Shown here: positions 35,560 through 48,585 of the stretch, one piece after another
How positions within the stretch are numbered: position 1 is the stretch's first letter
How the letters are laid out: the number at the start of each line of letters is the position of its first letter
Notes under the pieces: generated by a model
What the model was told of the DNA's origin: nothing
Database searches by the model: none
Seen by the model: only the letters and a program-made list of their open reading frames with translations
Source of the DNA: Populus alba
Taxonomy: Eukaryota > Streptophyta > Magnoliopsida > Malpighiales > Salicaceae
Direction: 5' to 3'
DNA length: 64,000 bases
NCBI RefSeq assembly: GCF_005239225.2
Contig: NC_133300.1
Location: 12,181,875 to 12,245,874 of the forward strand
Made by a program: the position numbers and the translations under genes

Positions 35560-37500
35560 TTTATGATATTAATAATGTTATAACCGAAGTTTCGGTGTGC
35601 CTATCAAATTTTTTTATTTCATTCTTTATTTTTTCTACCTCATTTTTTTTCTTCAGATTTGTGTCAGCTTATTTTAATAATTTCTTTGTCCCCAACCTTG
35701 ACTTCTTATAAATTTTTTATTCTCAACTTTGACAACTTATGCTACTTTGTCAAAAAAAAATTCAGATTGTATCATTTTGCTATTTAAAAAAACAGTGCTA
35801 CTTTTTTATTAAAAAATATCAAAGTAGGAAGACAATTCAATATGCTAAGTTAATAACAATATAATCACGTATATCGAGTATTCGTTTTTTCTAAGCTTAT
35901 TGAGTAGTGCTAATTTTACAACTAGGGACAGTCCCACTGAAATTTCGTGTTGCTTCACAAGGTGCGGTGACAAGGATGGACTTTGGGAACCCAAAAGTGC
36001 AATTTTGATATTTCGAGGGGATGTGGAGGTAAACACATGGACTTTCTAACAATTAAAAACTTATTTTAGGGATGAAAATGAAAATACTTTCTCTTTTCAA
36101 GGGTAAAACTTAAAATATGTGGATGATGAAAGAAAGTGTTGGTTTGGGTTTGCTAAGAAAGCTAAACAAATCGTTAGACAGAGAAAAGGGGAGGATAGAT
36201 GGATTTGTTAACTTAAAAACATTATAAATATAAAAAGATTCTCAAAATATTTAATTTTACTTCTTTCATGTTTTTACTTGTCAAAAGGTTATTATAATCA
36301 TTTATATTAAAAAATCTAAAAAACTCTAACAATACAGAATAAAAAAAATAAACTAGTAAAAATATTTTCTTCAAATAAAAAATAAATAAATAGAAAAGCA
36401 TCATAATAAAAGATAGAAAAATAAAAGTAGAAAAATATCTATTTTCTTAAACAAGCTCTTGCTCTTGCAATGGTCTCGCCGGGTTGGAAGAAAGTCATCA
36501 TCGAGTTTAGTTATCAGTTAAAAATTATATCCCATCAAGAATATTGTTTTTTGTGTGTTAATCACTTTATCATGGTTCTCTAACATCTTTATATGAGTCA
36601 CTTTATAATAAGTTCTCACTACAATATTTTTATGTGAGGCGTCTTGTCGTGGATCCCACCATTAGAAAGGGAAGGGTAAAAAGATTTATTAAATGTGAAA
36701 ATGCTCAGATAAAAAATGCCACAAGTATAGGGATATTATCAAAGAAAGTTGTATAGAAAAAATAAACTAGAAAACCCTAATAATATTAAATAGAAAAAAA
36801 TAAATTAGGAAATATAATCTATTCAAATAATAAAAGAACATCATAATAAAAAATAAAAGCAGGAAAATATTTATTTTTCTAAAAACATTCCTACATACAA
36901 TTAAATTTTAACTTTCTTTTGATGTTGGTGACATTAGAAGTAATATAAAATCAATATAAATTTTAACCATGAAATTAAAATTTTGAATAGCTTACATGAT
37001 ATGATATTAAATTTTTAATAACTAAACAATCATAAGTTTAAATTATACTATTATGATATTTTTAATTAATTAAAATAATTTCATTATATAGTATTGATTG
37101 CGCAATCTAATTAAGAAGTTCTTATTCAAGGGGACATGGAAAAAATAATATAAACCATTCATGACTCTGATAAATGAATTCCTTTCCTGGAACAACAAAT
37201 CTATTCACTTTCTTTCTTGAGCTGCGTTATCACAATTATTCATGTTTTAGTCCAATATAATCTGTTTATCATGTGAATATGCAGTATTTATAGATGTTTT
37301 TGAATATAGTAGATTATGAAAATTAAAAAACTCTCCATTTACCGTAATTACAATATATATACTAATTATTTTTTTTAAGTTGACAGATACATTTTTGGAC
37401 GACTCAAAATAATATGATGCATGATCTATAACGAAAATAAATGGTACGATGCATGGACAATATTTGTTGGGAAGGGAGAGTTAATTATATTTAAGTCATC
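35560..37500. other. Intergenic DNA with a diverged direct repeat
   Basis: Two diverged direct copies of a ~130-bp segment (about 36315-36460 and 36755-36895; shared CATCATAATAAAA and AAAATAAAAG) lie here. No gene recognised. Confidence 0.35.
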
Positions 37501-37504
37501 AGTT

Positions 37505-37505
<1 letters not shown>

Positions 37506-37591
<86 letters not shown>
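37506..37591. repeat. Compound microsatellite (CA)n(TA)n
   Basis: About 22 CA units pass directly into about 20 TA units. Translated frames over it are artefacts. Such tracts are usually length-variable. Confidence 0.97.
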
Positions 37592-37596
<5 letters not shown>

Positions 37597-37599
37597 TCT

Positions 37600-40010
37600 T
37601 TGAGTTTTCTTTAGCTTTTTATAAATCATACAACCTTTTTGTATAAGCACTTGTTGTATGGACTAATAAGAATATGTAATGTACTTCGGGCACCTTTTTT
37701 AACTTGTTTTTCTCTAAAATACTAGTTCAAATATTTCAACTACTAAAAGACTGTAGCAACCAAATGAACAATTAAACCCTAAATATCAAGAATTAGTTTT
37801 AATATGATAGATGCTTAGCTTATGAAAGCATGATAGACACTTGTATATTGGGAAATCATGCAACAAGCACACATGTAAGGTGGATGTGACCAACATGCAT
37901 TGTCTTTAAATAGAAGCTGCAAATTAAGTGTAGAATATGGATTAAATAGGGAGCTACTATGGGTCAAATTAATTTTTTTTAAAATATATAAAAACATGTC
38001 TAGGCTATAGGAATTTTTCTTGCATGGTCATTAAACCTAGCTGAGGGAGTCAAGTCAACATTCAAAGCTTCTAATCCGACTATTTATTTAGTTTGAGTTT
38101 TAAAATAAAAAATATAGGAGTTATTCTAATATAACTTAATCAACTTGACGGGTTCAAAGACAATCGGATGACATTTAAAAACATAGTTTGACTTTGAAAT
38201 TTTTTTTAAGATGATATCATTTAAAAAAAAAAATTATTAAGATTGTGACATGCTAGATCACCCAAGCTTCACGGCTTATTTGGCTAAAGTCATGATCCAT
38301 GTTAATAATTTCATTAGATTTAATAATCTTTTTTTAAAAGACTAATTTCTACTTAATTATATAATAAAAAAATAGATGATCGCAAAATCAAGTATCAATA
38401 TAATGTTGTGATATTTGTTTGAGATTACAGTAGCTCTATAAAAAGTAAATAAAAACCAATTATGAAGGTTAATTCTCATTTAACCCAAGTTAACATGTCA
38501 AATATATAGTCCAGCTAATGGACTCATTAAGCTTTAATAATTTTATATATTTTAAACATTTTTTTATTTCATTATATGATAATAAACTAAACGCTCGTAA
38601 AATTAAGCGCTAATCACACACTAAAATATGCTCTTAAGACTGTGATAATCTCCTAAAAAAAAAACTAAAATAAATCATGAAGACCAATTTAAAATCTATT
38701 AAATATTCAAGGATAAAATTAGAAAAAAAAAGCTAAAATAAATAAAAGTAAAAAAAGGGAGGTGCTTCGCTATTCATGTTTAATATTTTTATTTTTAGTA
38801 ATGGTTAGTTGATTTTAAATAAATTTTCTTTTTTATTTTTTCTTTTGTATTTCTTTCTTCTATAAAACATAGAAAAAAAGGTCAATAGCCTCACAAAAAG
38901 GCCAAATCTTTTAGGCTCCGTTTGTTTTTATAGAAAGTGATTTACTTGAAACACTTTTAAACTTTTTCATGTTTATTTACCATTAGAAAAAATAATTAAT
39001 AAAAAACACTTTTCAGTTAAAGAAAAATTTGATATGGTTTACAAAAAAGTACTTTTCTTTTATTCTATGTGAAAACACTTTCTAGAAGTTGTGAAAAATT
39101 AAAAAATATCTATTATTTGTCGATTATACCAAATTTGATTTTCAATCTTTTAATTGCTATATATTTTGTTTTGAATCTTTTTTTTTCTTTTCTAATTTTA
39201 TCTCTTAAAATTTGATTTTTATATCAACTTTGGACTATAATATTCTTTTTATTATTTTTTTTATTAATTTTTTAATTGAAAGTTTTTTTTTATATATCAA
39301 ATTTGGTGATCATTCTTTTTATTATTATTTATTTTATCTGAAATAATTTATGAAATTAGATTTTTTTAAATTTTTTATATATCAATTTGATCCTTATTTT
39401 TCTAATAAACTTGAAATAAAATTAAAAAATTATTTTTTATATAATTTTGAAACACTATAATTTTTTTTTCTTACCCTTAGTGTTTCTAGGTAATAGATTA
39501 GCTTACGGCGCCTTAACCACTGCATGCAACGTGATAGCCACTTCCACTAAGCCTAAAACTAGGAAAAAGGGGATCTGTGTGTGTATATATATATATAAGC
39601 ATGGAAGATCAATTATTTCGTGTGAAGGCGATATTATATAAAATTAATTATCAATTACAGACAGAATAGCAAGTTTGACCACAGTTGATAAAGGGCATTG
39701 CTGCTCTGAATGGCTTCTTGGGTGGAATGTCCGTCTGCCCTTTGCTTGTTATTTAATTAAGTTCATGGTGTCCACTAAATTTGGTTTTCAATTTATTTAT
39801 TTATTTATTATCTGCTCCATGTAAATGTTTGGAAAACTAGGGTTTGCTAGGGCTGATTAGTTCAAGTGCATTTGTTGTCTGTGTATAGAGGAGACTCTTA
39901 CCTGACTGTATCATGTGTGCTTAAAAAAAACATTGTTGCTTCATATATAGAGGAATTACATGGGCTTGTCCTTACCCAAATAACAGATCCCACTTGAAAA
40001 CAGAGGTAAG
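37600..40010. other. Intergenic AT-rich DNA
   Basis: No gene recognised. A MITE-like piece starts GGCTCCGTTTGTTTTTATAG at about 38924 with repeated CACTTT motifs to about 39090. The rest is low complexity. Confidence 0.35.
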
Positions 40011-40015
40011 AGGTT

Positions 40016-41134
40016 AGCTAAGTGTGTGTTGGATATTGTGGTAGTTGTTGTGGTTGTGATTTTAAAAAAAATATTTTATAAAAAAATATTTTTAGTTAAG
40101 GTTGGTTTGGAAAAATACATGTTTGGTTAAAACTATAGTTAAAATTGAGGTTGAACAAAAAGTAGTTTAATGTGTTTAGTTAAAAAATGCATTTCAAATT
40201 GAAGTTATAAAATAATTAAAAAAAAACATATATTAATATTGATGGTTTTTAATTGAAATATTAGTGATTTAACTAATGCTATTACATCATAAAATAAACA
40301 ATATTTTATATAAAGTATTTTTTATTGTTGCATTAAACTATGTACAATTTCATCACGTATAAAATCTATTTAACAAGGATTACAGTTTCCATGGTTTCCT
40401 GAGCATGCAACAACATCATATAAAATATCATTAGGAATAAAATTGGAATTGCGATCAAATTCTACAAATACTATGTCATCATATGATCTTCTTCAAATGT
40501 AGTTATGTAGTGCCATTGAATCATGTTAAATATTAGTTTTTCAAATAAAACACAATATCTGAGAAATTTTTCTGAATTTTTTTTATTTTACTTGGTCAAA
40601 CCCAGTTCAATGCATTTAGATTTGGGATAGATCCAGTCAGACCCATTAACAATGAAGCTGCTCTCCACTGTTCACGTATCAGAACAGTGGAGACATGGTG
40701 TAGAAGAAGAAGGGGAAGGGGAAGGGGAAGGGGAAGGGGAAGGGGAAGACAATGTCGCCATTGTTCTAGGGAAAGGGAAAGGGGAAGGGGAAGGGGAAGA
40801 CAATGTCGCCATTGTTCTTCAACGTGAACAATGGAGTCTCCAGTGTTCACGTTGCAGAATAGTGGAGACATGGTGCAAAAGAAGAAGGAGAAGGAGAAGA
40901 GCTAGTTGAATCCTTCCTCTGTGTTTCTGCAAGGCGTGCCATTATTTACTATGTTGTAACACAGTTGCAAAAAAAAACAGCGGGAAGCTACTTCGATCAC
41001 TTTGCGTTCCAAACGCAGTAAAAGGCGAGGCCCATGAACAGTAAACCCTGTTTTTTTCTTTATCAAACATGTAGGAGTTGCATTTTGTTTGAAACGCTGC
41101 CGCAGCCGTGTAAACAAACAACACCATAAAGCCA
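40016..41134. mobile_element. hAT-like non-autonomous element, copy A
   Basis: Starts AGCTAAGTGTGTGTTGGATA and ends GTGTAAACAAACAACACCAT. The left ~550 bp matches the element at 48359-49188 (for example GGTTGAACAAAAAGT and TTGAAGTTATAAAATAATTA). No transposase is encoded. Copy A carries a unique ~250-bp insert-like island at 40660-40905 with GGGGAA repeats and hairpins. Confidence 0.65.
40660..40905. repeat. GGGGAA repeats and hairpins inside hAT-like copy A
   Basis: Six GGGGAA units (about 40712-40747) and a second run (about 40772-40799), each followed by GACAATGTCGCCATTGTTCT, so the block is internally duplicated. Inverted repeats: CTCCACTGTTC/GAACAGTGGAG at 40663-40692; ACAATG/CATTGT around TCGC in each duplicate; CAACGTGAACA/TGTTCACGTTG at about 40820-40854. 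The G runs satisfy the usual G-quadruplex pattern. Confidence 0.8.
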
Positions 41135-41289
41135 CACTTTCATTTTAGATTGTGGTTTAGTTTATTGTTTTTAGTAAACAATATAATATAATTATAATAA
41201 TTTTTAATTTAAATAAAATAAAAATTTATTCTTGTGTTCCAGCTCTCCACCCTTCATGCTTGCTTTCTTCCTTCTAAATTGGTTCTAAC

Positions 41290-43673
41290 ATAGCATTACT
41301 CTCTATAGATTTTACAGAGAGGCCTGGTACCGCTCGGTGAAAAGTCATCATCATCATCATTAGTTGTTTGTTTAACGTCAAGAACTTTAATTTCTACATT
41401 TCAATCTCATGAATCTAAACCCCTTCTGAATTTTGTCTTTCTCAATTCTAGGTGGCTTCTTGATCAAATACTACAGCTCTAGTAATGAAAATACTCTTAG
41501 CTCTCAAGAGGTTATAGAGTCTATAACCTTTGGCTTGGCTGCTATACCTGATAAACACAGCTTCTTCTACCTTTTCATCAAGCTTACCCCTCCTCATTTT
41601 TGGTACGTGAGCATAAAAAATGCAACCTAAAACCCTTAAATGCTTGAGTGTTGGTCTGGTTCCATTCCAAGCTTCAATTGGACTTCTATCTTTTACTGCT
41701 ATGGTTGGCAATTTGTTGAGCAAATGCACACCCGTGTTTGTAGTTTTAGCCCAAAAATACTTGGGTATCTTCTTCTCAGCTAACAAACGTCTTGCATCTC
41801 CATGATTATTATATTCTTCCTTTCTACAACTTCATTTCATCGAGGAAAATAGCTCACAGTGTACTGATGTTGCATTCTAAAATCTGCACAAAAATCATCA
41901 AATTTTGCAGAGGAGTGCTCCCTCTTGTTATCAATTCTCAAAGACTTCAAAGATAAACTACTTTGAGTTTCAACCAGTTCTTTGAAGCTTTTAAAGAATC
42001 CAAGCACTGAAGATCTTTATTTTAGGAAGTAAATCCATGTCATTGGCTCTCTAGGATGCGAAACTAGTAAATGACAGCCTATGTTATTTCCCGAGTTGAG
42101 AACTCTCACACACAATTTGCAAACTTTAATGGATGGTAAGCCATTCACCATTTCTTGAATAAAATTGAGTAAAATTGAGGTTGTTGTGACAAAGCCATAA
42201 TTTTTCTTCTTGTTTTCTACTACTTAAAGCATTGTGTTATGTAGAACTCCAATTTAGAGGAAAGCTTCTATCTTGCATAGGAACACACATGAATTCTTCA
42301 CCATTTGCATATTTAATTATGCATGATCATCACGAAATACTAACACATAGCCCTTTTGCATCATTTGGCCAGCACTCATCAAGTTTTGATCAAGATCAGG
42401 CACCAAAAATACATAAAAAAAATAGTTTGGTATATGAATCAACTGGTATTGCTACAAGGTCCTTTCCTGTTATTGAAACCTTGTCTCCATTTTGAATTCT
42501 AACCATTCTTCTTATATCTTCAAGTTGAGTGAAGAACTCCACTTTATTTGTCATATGCTACATACAACCACTATGAATGAGCCAATAACCATTTTGTTCC
42601 TGATTGCTCATTGTCATGGCCACAAACAAATGTTAGTTTTCTTTTCTTTTTTCTGTGGTGTTTTCTTGCTGTTGCTGCTAAACATGATTTGATTGTTGTT
42701 GTTTCCTCTGCTTCTAATTACAAAACTTCTCCATATGGCCAATTTTATTGCAATATCTGCGTTTCAGGGGTGGTAGAGTCTTCTCCTTATACTAGCATTC
42801 AATTTTGGTGTGTTAATCCTCTTGCAATGGTTGCGAGGCTGAAATCTTTCTTTCTTCTTGTAGTTCTTATATCCCTCTCCAAACATTCTTTTTCCTATAA
42901 CACATACATGTGCTATACTCTTTTTTGAAGAGCGTGGCTTTATCGTAGCCTTGACTTGTAGAACAGCCTCAACACTACTTTCATTTCTCATCTTCCTTCC
43001 TTATTCTTGTGCCTCAATAACACTCATAAGTTTTGTATGTGAAATCTTTATAATGTGTCTAGAATTCTCGAGAGAGGAGATCTTTGATTCAAACTTCTTA
43101 GGCAAGCTTAAAATTATTTTCTCAACAATTTTTTCTTGTGGGAGATTCTCTTCTAAAATTCTAATTTTATTCATCAACTTGTCTGTGTATTGCTTTGCAC
43201 TCTTAGTTTCCTCCATTCTCAGGTTTTCAAGCTATCTTTTTAGTTTGATGATCTTTATAGTTCTTGTCTTCTCTAAGCCTTGGTATTCTGCTTGCAACTT
43301 CTCCCGGAGTGGTGTAAGCCATGATCTTAACATAAACAACATGCAGATGGGTTAATGCCTTGGTTTTTTTTCTTGTTCTCAGCTTTGAATATCTGCATTT
43401 GGGCAACAGTCGAATTCTCAGGCAATTCATTAGGATCTCTTATGGTTGCTTCCTATAAATTTGTAGTTTGAGAAAAAGCTCTCATCTTCACTACTCATAT
43501 GTGGTAGTTCTGTCCTGTGAATACAGGAACAAGGGGCAAGGAAGAACTTGATGAAGACATACTTTACTCTCCAAGCTTTATTCTCACATTGTTCTCATGT
43601 ATAGATTCCCTCACGTGTTTACACTCTCAGATTCTCATAGATCCTTCAATAAAAACCAGCTATGATACCAATT
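41290..43673 (-). mobile_element. Truncated, degenerate Ty1/copia element
   Basis: Read on the minus strand: primer-binding site TGGTATCATAGC just inside the LTR edge (about 43650-43665), gag starting at 43560 (MSSSSSSLPLVPVFTGQNYH), gag middle at 43001-43216 (EKIILSLPKKFESKISSLEN), zinc-knuckle remnant near 42740 (KIGHMEKFC), protease site at ~42550-42595 reading WLIHSGCM then stop (the catalytic Asp of DSG is now His), and integrase at 41448-41786 (EKKIPKYFWAKTTNTGVHLL; LRVLGCIFYAHVP). Sequence ends near 41290 within the spacer before reverse transcriptase, which is missing. Several stops and frameshifts: not autonomous. Confidence 0.85.
41448..41786 (-). pseudogene. Copia integrase C-terminal fragment
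   Basis: A 112-residue open frame carries the typical copia integrase end: PKYFWAKTTNTGVHLLNKLP, then SPIEAWNGTRPTLKHLRVLG and the KLDEKVEEAVFIRYSSQAKG YRLYN stretch. Upstream catalytic-core sequence (to about 42050) is broken. It continues into an acidic spacer remnant (about 41300-41440) that normally leads to reverse transcriptase. Confidence 0.88.
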
Positions 43674-43880
43674 GTTAAAGTTTAAAATCAATCAATTGCT
43701 CAAGCTTCTAACTCTTTCAAAAAAGGGAGAGATATGTGGAGGAAAGAAGTTGTTTTTATTCATTAACTTGTGTTCACTACATTAATCTCATGTGCCTTTT
43801 ACAGGGATAAAAGATTACAAAGTATTAAAAGAAACATAAAGTCATTTTCACTATTCATAAACTTATTCAAGGAACTCAAC
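43674..43880 (-). mobile_element. Probable 5' LTR part of the copia element
   Basis: Follows the primer-binding site on the minus strand; the LTR edge reads AACA/ATTGGTATCATAGC. Its outer edge is unclear because LINE-like sequence begins close by. No second LTR was found. Confidence 0.4.
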
Positions 43881-46800
43881 ATCTTTCCCAGAAGCTTCAA
43901 TGTTAAACCTCATTCATCTTCCAAGAAAGGTTCAATGTTCAAGAGTTACCTGGTGAAGCAGTTTTGGTTAGATATTTCGGGTATACCTCTTAGAGCATGG
44001 ACTGAACCTTAGTATTGAACGTGTGCTGATATCTATGGGTTATAAGAATTCTATTACTAACATTCGAGTCAATCCCTCTCATTCCAGGCAAGTCAGTGAA
44101 GAAACTAGGCTCCTTTGCGATTCCGGCCTGATTTCTTGGCCCTGTCATTATAGTAGCTGAGGCCTTTCGCAATTTAAACCAAAAGGTGAATATTAGGATT
44201 GATGATGCAATGTTGAAGGCTTCTCTTGGTGATGTTCTTCATAAAGAAAATAATTTTAAAGGGAAGTGGTGTTTTTCTCTATGCGGATGCCTGATAATTC
44301 AGCTGCAAAGACCAATATTGTAGATCCATTAGATGATGTTGGATTGATTCTTCGAGATTCTATCACTAGACTGGAATGAGGTGATCCTCTCCAAACCATG
44401 AGTTGTTGTTATAAATTTGTTCCTGTAAGCTGATCTTTTAAGGCAGAAGCACTGGAATGATTCTCATGAAGGTTGGGATCAGCGTTGAGATGAAATTTGT
44501 CGTACAGGAAACTAGTTCCAGTGCTAAAGATGGTTATTGGGAAGATAGGAATATTTGAAGAATCATGATGGAAGCCCGGAAGCCAGTTTCATTACTTAGA
44601 GGAAGAAGACCAGAAGCTAAAACATAAGGTCAAAAGTACCATACAGAGTTATCTATAGATTTCAGGTATGTTAGTTATGTGGAATCATTATGGAATGAGC
44701 CGCGTATAAATGGGAAATCTACGATGTCAGAGGAGCAATCTGAGGGTATGTTAGTTATGTGGAATGATAATAGATTTCAGGTTTCCTTAGTAGAGTCTGG
44801 TGCTATTGATAACTCTGTATGGTACTTATTTGGAGGCCGATTTTGCTTGTAATATTGCTAGTATGTACGCGAATTGTGATCTTGATAACCCAGTTACCTC
44901 TACATCGATTCTACTGAAATCTGCGTTTATGTCTCCGTCGGTTCTTACTGCAGACTTTAATGAGACTTTGCAGCCTGGTGAGAGAAGGGGTGGTTATCTA
45001 AATAGAAGGGGTTTTAGTCGATTTCAATCTTTCTTAGATATTTGTAACTTATTAAATTTCCTCTACAGCCTCACCATTTCACATGGTATAGAAATGGTTC
45101 AGTGAGATGTATTGATAGAGCTTTTTCAAGCTCAGAATAGTTGCTGGCTTTTCCTCATGTTAAGTTTCTCCGGTTAAAGAGAGGTTTATCAGATCATTGT
45201 CCTCTCCTTCAAGGTTCTGAGTCAGTTCAATGGGGTTTGAAGCCTTTCCGTGTCCTGGATTGTTGGTGTTTCGATTCTTGTTTCAGTTTTCTACAGCAAA
45301 ATATACGGGAACATTTGCACTCCTGAACATCATCGTTTCAAAGTGGTTGCGAAATTAAGCAGTCCTAGAATCAAGCTTAGGAAAAGGAATGCTACCACTT
45401 TTGGAAACCTGGAGAGTAAGCTGAAGAATACAGAACTTCGTACTATCAGATACTCTTTAATCTTTCAATGAGACAAGGGTGTTAGATGACTCGGTGAAGG
45501 ATGGATTGCATTTCTTGAATTTGAGTTGTGGTCACTTTGCAGGAAACTGGAGTCTCTTCGGTGTCAGAAATCTCTCACCAATTGGCGCGAGCTAGAAGAT
45601 CGAAATAATAAGTATTTTCTTTTCTCTCGGCATCTTTAAGAGGTAGGAGCAATTCAATCATAAAGTTATGTCAGGGGCATTGATTGTTTAGTCCTTCGGA
45701 TATAAAGCTAGAAGTCGTTTCCTTTTACTCTAGGCTCTTCTCTGTGCAAAAGTGGGTTCGACCAGATATGGGTGGTTTGGGTTTCAAACAGTTAAGTGCT
45801 GCTTCTGTATCTTCGCTTGATATGGAGGTGTCTTTGGAGGAGCTTAGGGAGGCGGTGTGGGGTTGTGATGGTTCAAAAGCTCCTGAACCTCACGGCTTCA
45901 ACTTCATTTTCTACAAGAAGGATTGGCATTTATTTGGTGAGGAGATATTTTATATGGTTTCGAAATTTTTTTTCTCAGGGGTTATGTCAAAAGGCATCAA
46001 CAGCACCTACATGACTTTGATTCCTAAAATCAAAGGAGCTACTAGCTTTATCGATTTTAGGCCTACAAGTCTTGTCAATAGATTATACAAGATTCTACTA
46101 AAGGTGTTTTCAATTAGGCTGAAGGACGTCATTCTACTAAAGGCGTAATATCCTTGACAATGCTCTCCTAGCCAATTAAGTAATTCATTGTGTGAAGAAG
46201 TTCAAATCTGATGGTTTTATTCTCAAGGTAGATTTCCAAAAGCTTTTGATGAAGTATTATGGAGCTAACTTGAAAGGGTTATGGAATATTTGGGCTTTAG
46301 TCAAGAGTGAAGGAGCTTGATCTTAAAGTGTGTTAGTAGTGCAAGACTTTCAGTTTTGATTAATGGATCTCCTATAGAGGAATTCTGCATGGCGCATGGT
46401 GTTCGGCAAGGGGTTCTTTTGTCTCCTTTTTTTTGTTTAATTTAGTGTTAGAAGGGCAGTCGGTGTTGCTTCAGCATGCTCAGAACAATGGATTACCTTA
46501 TGGTATCAATCTGGGAGAAAGTGGACAGGCTAGTCATCTTCAGAAGGCAGATGACAATATTTTTCACAAAAATTCTCTAATTTCTTTGCTGGATATTTAC
46601 TGATTTTTGAGATGGTTCGAACTTGTTTCTAGTTTAAAGATAATTTTCTAGTTTAAAGTTCGCTTATGCGGTATTAATATTGATGATGATTATAGCTTCT
46701 CTGTGGCTGATACTGTGAGGTGCATCACCGGTTCTCTTCCCAGAATGTGTCTTGGTTTGCCTCTTGGTGCAAATCCTAGAAGGTTGGAAACATGGAGATC

Positions 46801-46985
46801 GGTGATTGATAAGATGTCTTGTAGATTGCACACACGGAAAGGAAAGCTATTAACTTTAGGGGGGCGACTCTGCTTTGCAAAAGAGAAAAAGTTTTGATGG
46901 AGTGATATTGAAGATGTGCAAAGTTGGTTGGAGTTTTCTTGCTTGCTCTGAGGCTAGAGGTGGTCGGGGGTGTGGGATCCATTAT
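43880..46985 (+). mobile_element. Degenerate L1-type LINE (ORF1 remnant, endonuclease, reverse transcriptase)
   Basis: ORF1 remnant near 43950-44020 reads FWLDISGIPLRAWTE, the usual plant L1 ORF1 (DUF4283-type) signature. Endonuclease remains at 44740-45330 include TADFNETLQPGERRGG and LKRGLSDHCPLL. Reverse transcriptase at 45684-46960: DGSKAPEPHGFNFIFYKKDW, then YMTLIPKIKGATSFIDFRPT, VDFQKAFDEVLW, MAHGVRQGVLLSPF and a LQKADDNIFF catalytic remnant (normally FADD). Many stops and frameshifts; no intact ORF2 and no clear poly(A) tail or target duplication. Confidence 0.88.
45684..46148 (+). pseudogene. LINE reverse transcriptase N-terminal part, open over 154 codons
   Basis: The longest uninterrupted piece of the LINE. 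It carries the conserved KAPxPDGF (here KAPEPHGF), TLIPK and DFRPTSLVN segments, and stops at a TAA just before the finger/palm part with QKAFDEV, which continues in another frame. Confidence 0.85.
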
Positions 46986-47294
46986 TGCAAAAAATAAAAT
47001 TATCTTGTTCAAATGGATTTGATGGTTTTGTTGTAGTGGTAGGCAAGACTTTATTAGAAACAAATACAAGTAAAAAGTTAGATTTGAAAAGAATTTTAGA
47101 TTTTATTTAAAGAATTAATGATTATAGTATTAAAAATAGAAATAATTTAATACAACAAATATACTTCATGCTATAATATTTAAATTAGAATATTTTTTAT
47201 AAAAAAAATAATAATTATACCGAGAAACTGCTCATTAAAAAGTTAATTCAAACCTTTTATGATTTTTTTTAATATGTAGGGGATCGTGACAAGT

Positions 47295-48031
47295 TGTCAA
47301 ATATTGTACTTTATTTTCAAATATAAATAAATCAATTATTGATTTGATAATAAATTAAATTGGTTAATTTATTTAATTATTTTTTATTTAGAATTATGAT
47401 TTATATTTGGATCAAGTTATTAGAAAACCTAATGGGTCACACAAATAAAAACTATTGGTAAGAAATAGAAATGAAATGATTAATAAGTTTGACTTGATTG
47501 TAAATAAGTTTTAGAAATTAAGGACTAAAACATAATTAATGCAAGGGATTACAATTCTAGACCTAGAAAAAAATCAAATAGGAACTGATTGAATAATTTT
47601 TTAAAATTATCCTAAAATAATACATGTGATATTATTTTGGGGAAAATTAATATTTATAAGGCTTTTAGGTTTTCATATAAATAAAATATCGTGTCTCTTA
47701 TTTTTTGTACAATACATTACAAAAATAATTGAAACATAAAAGAAAGAGTTATCACTTAAAGATATATCAATTTCTCTCTCCTAAAAGGGTTTTAGAGATT
47801 TCTTACTAGTAGTTCGTGTGAATTATTATTAGAGGCCAGATATTTCGAAGTCATATGATTTGTGACAACCCAACGCTGAAGTAATTATTCAAAGCTGAAA
47901 GAACTTATGATCTTCAGGTAATCTTTGTATAAACTCTAAACAACTCTAGATCTGTCTAACTGGATCATTGGGACTCCAAAAAAAAATTAATATCATTTTT
48001 GTTGCTTATATATCATTTGGGAAACCCAACA
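47295..48031 (+). mobile_element. Possible LTR with primer-binding-like site
   Basis: Candidate LTR from TGTCAAATATTG to AACCCAACA, with a TATA-like region in TTTCATATAAATAAAATATC. TGGTAGCAAAGTC follows at 48033, matching the tRNA-Met primer site loosely (about 9 of 12). Inner sequence has no recognisable protein before the hAT-like copy B at 48359. Weak but plausible. Confidence 0.4.
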
Positions 48032-48358
48032 ATGGTAGCAAAGTCTTTGTTAGACAATTAGAGTTGTTGATTGCATGTTTTGATTGTTGTTGTTATTAGC
48101 ATTACGTACAAATTAATTTTATGTGCAAACATTAATTTTCCTAAAATTATTTTTCTCTAATTATTTTTTAAAATAAAAAATTCATTATTGTTCTAGTCAG
48201 CTATGGTTAAATTTTTTAGATCTGCCAAAATTCTCATGAAAATTTTAAAAAATAAAGTTTGGGTGGTAGTGCACCACTAGCGGCGATGCTAACACTGCTA
48301 GCATGCCTGGCCTATGCCTGATACACCGGGCTAAGTCATTGTTTGCAGCAAAGGTAGT

Positions 48359-48554
48359 AGCTAAGTGTGTTTGGTGTTGTGGTAGTTGTTGTGGTTTTGG
48401 TTTGAAAAAAATTATTTTATAAAAAATATTTTTAGTTGAGGTTGGTTTGAAAAAATAGATGTTTGGTTAAAATTGTGGATGAAATTGAGGTTGAACAAAA
48501 AGTTGTTTAATGTGTTTGGTTAAAAGAATGCTTTTAAATTGAAGTTATAAAATA

Positions 48555-48585
<31 letters not shown>

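Noticed and set aside
37421..37650. Open frames with His-Thr or Tyr-Ile repeats
   Set aside because: They are translations of the (CA)n(TA)n microsatellite.
42951..43355. Plus-strand open frame of 134 codons
   Set aside because: Antisense shadow of the minus-strand copia gag.
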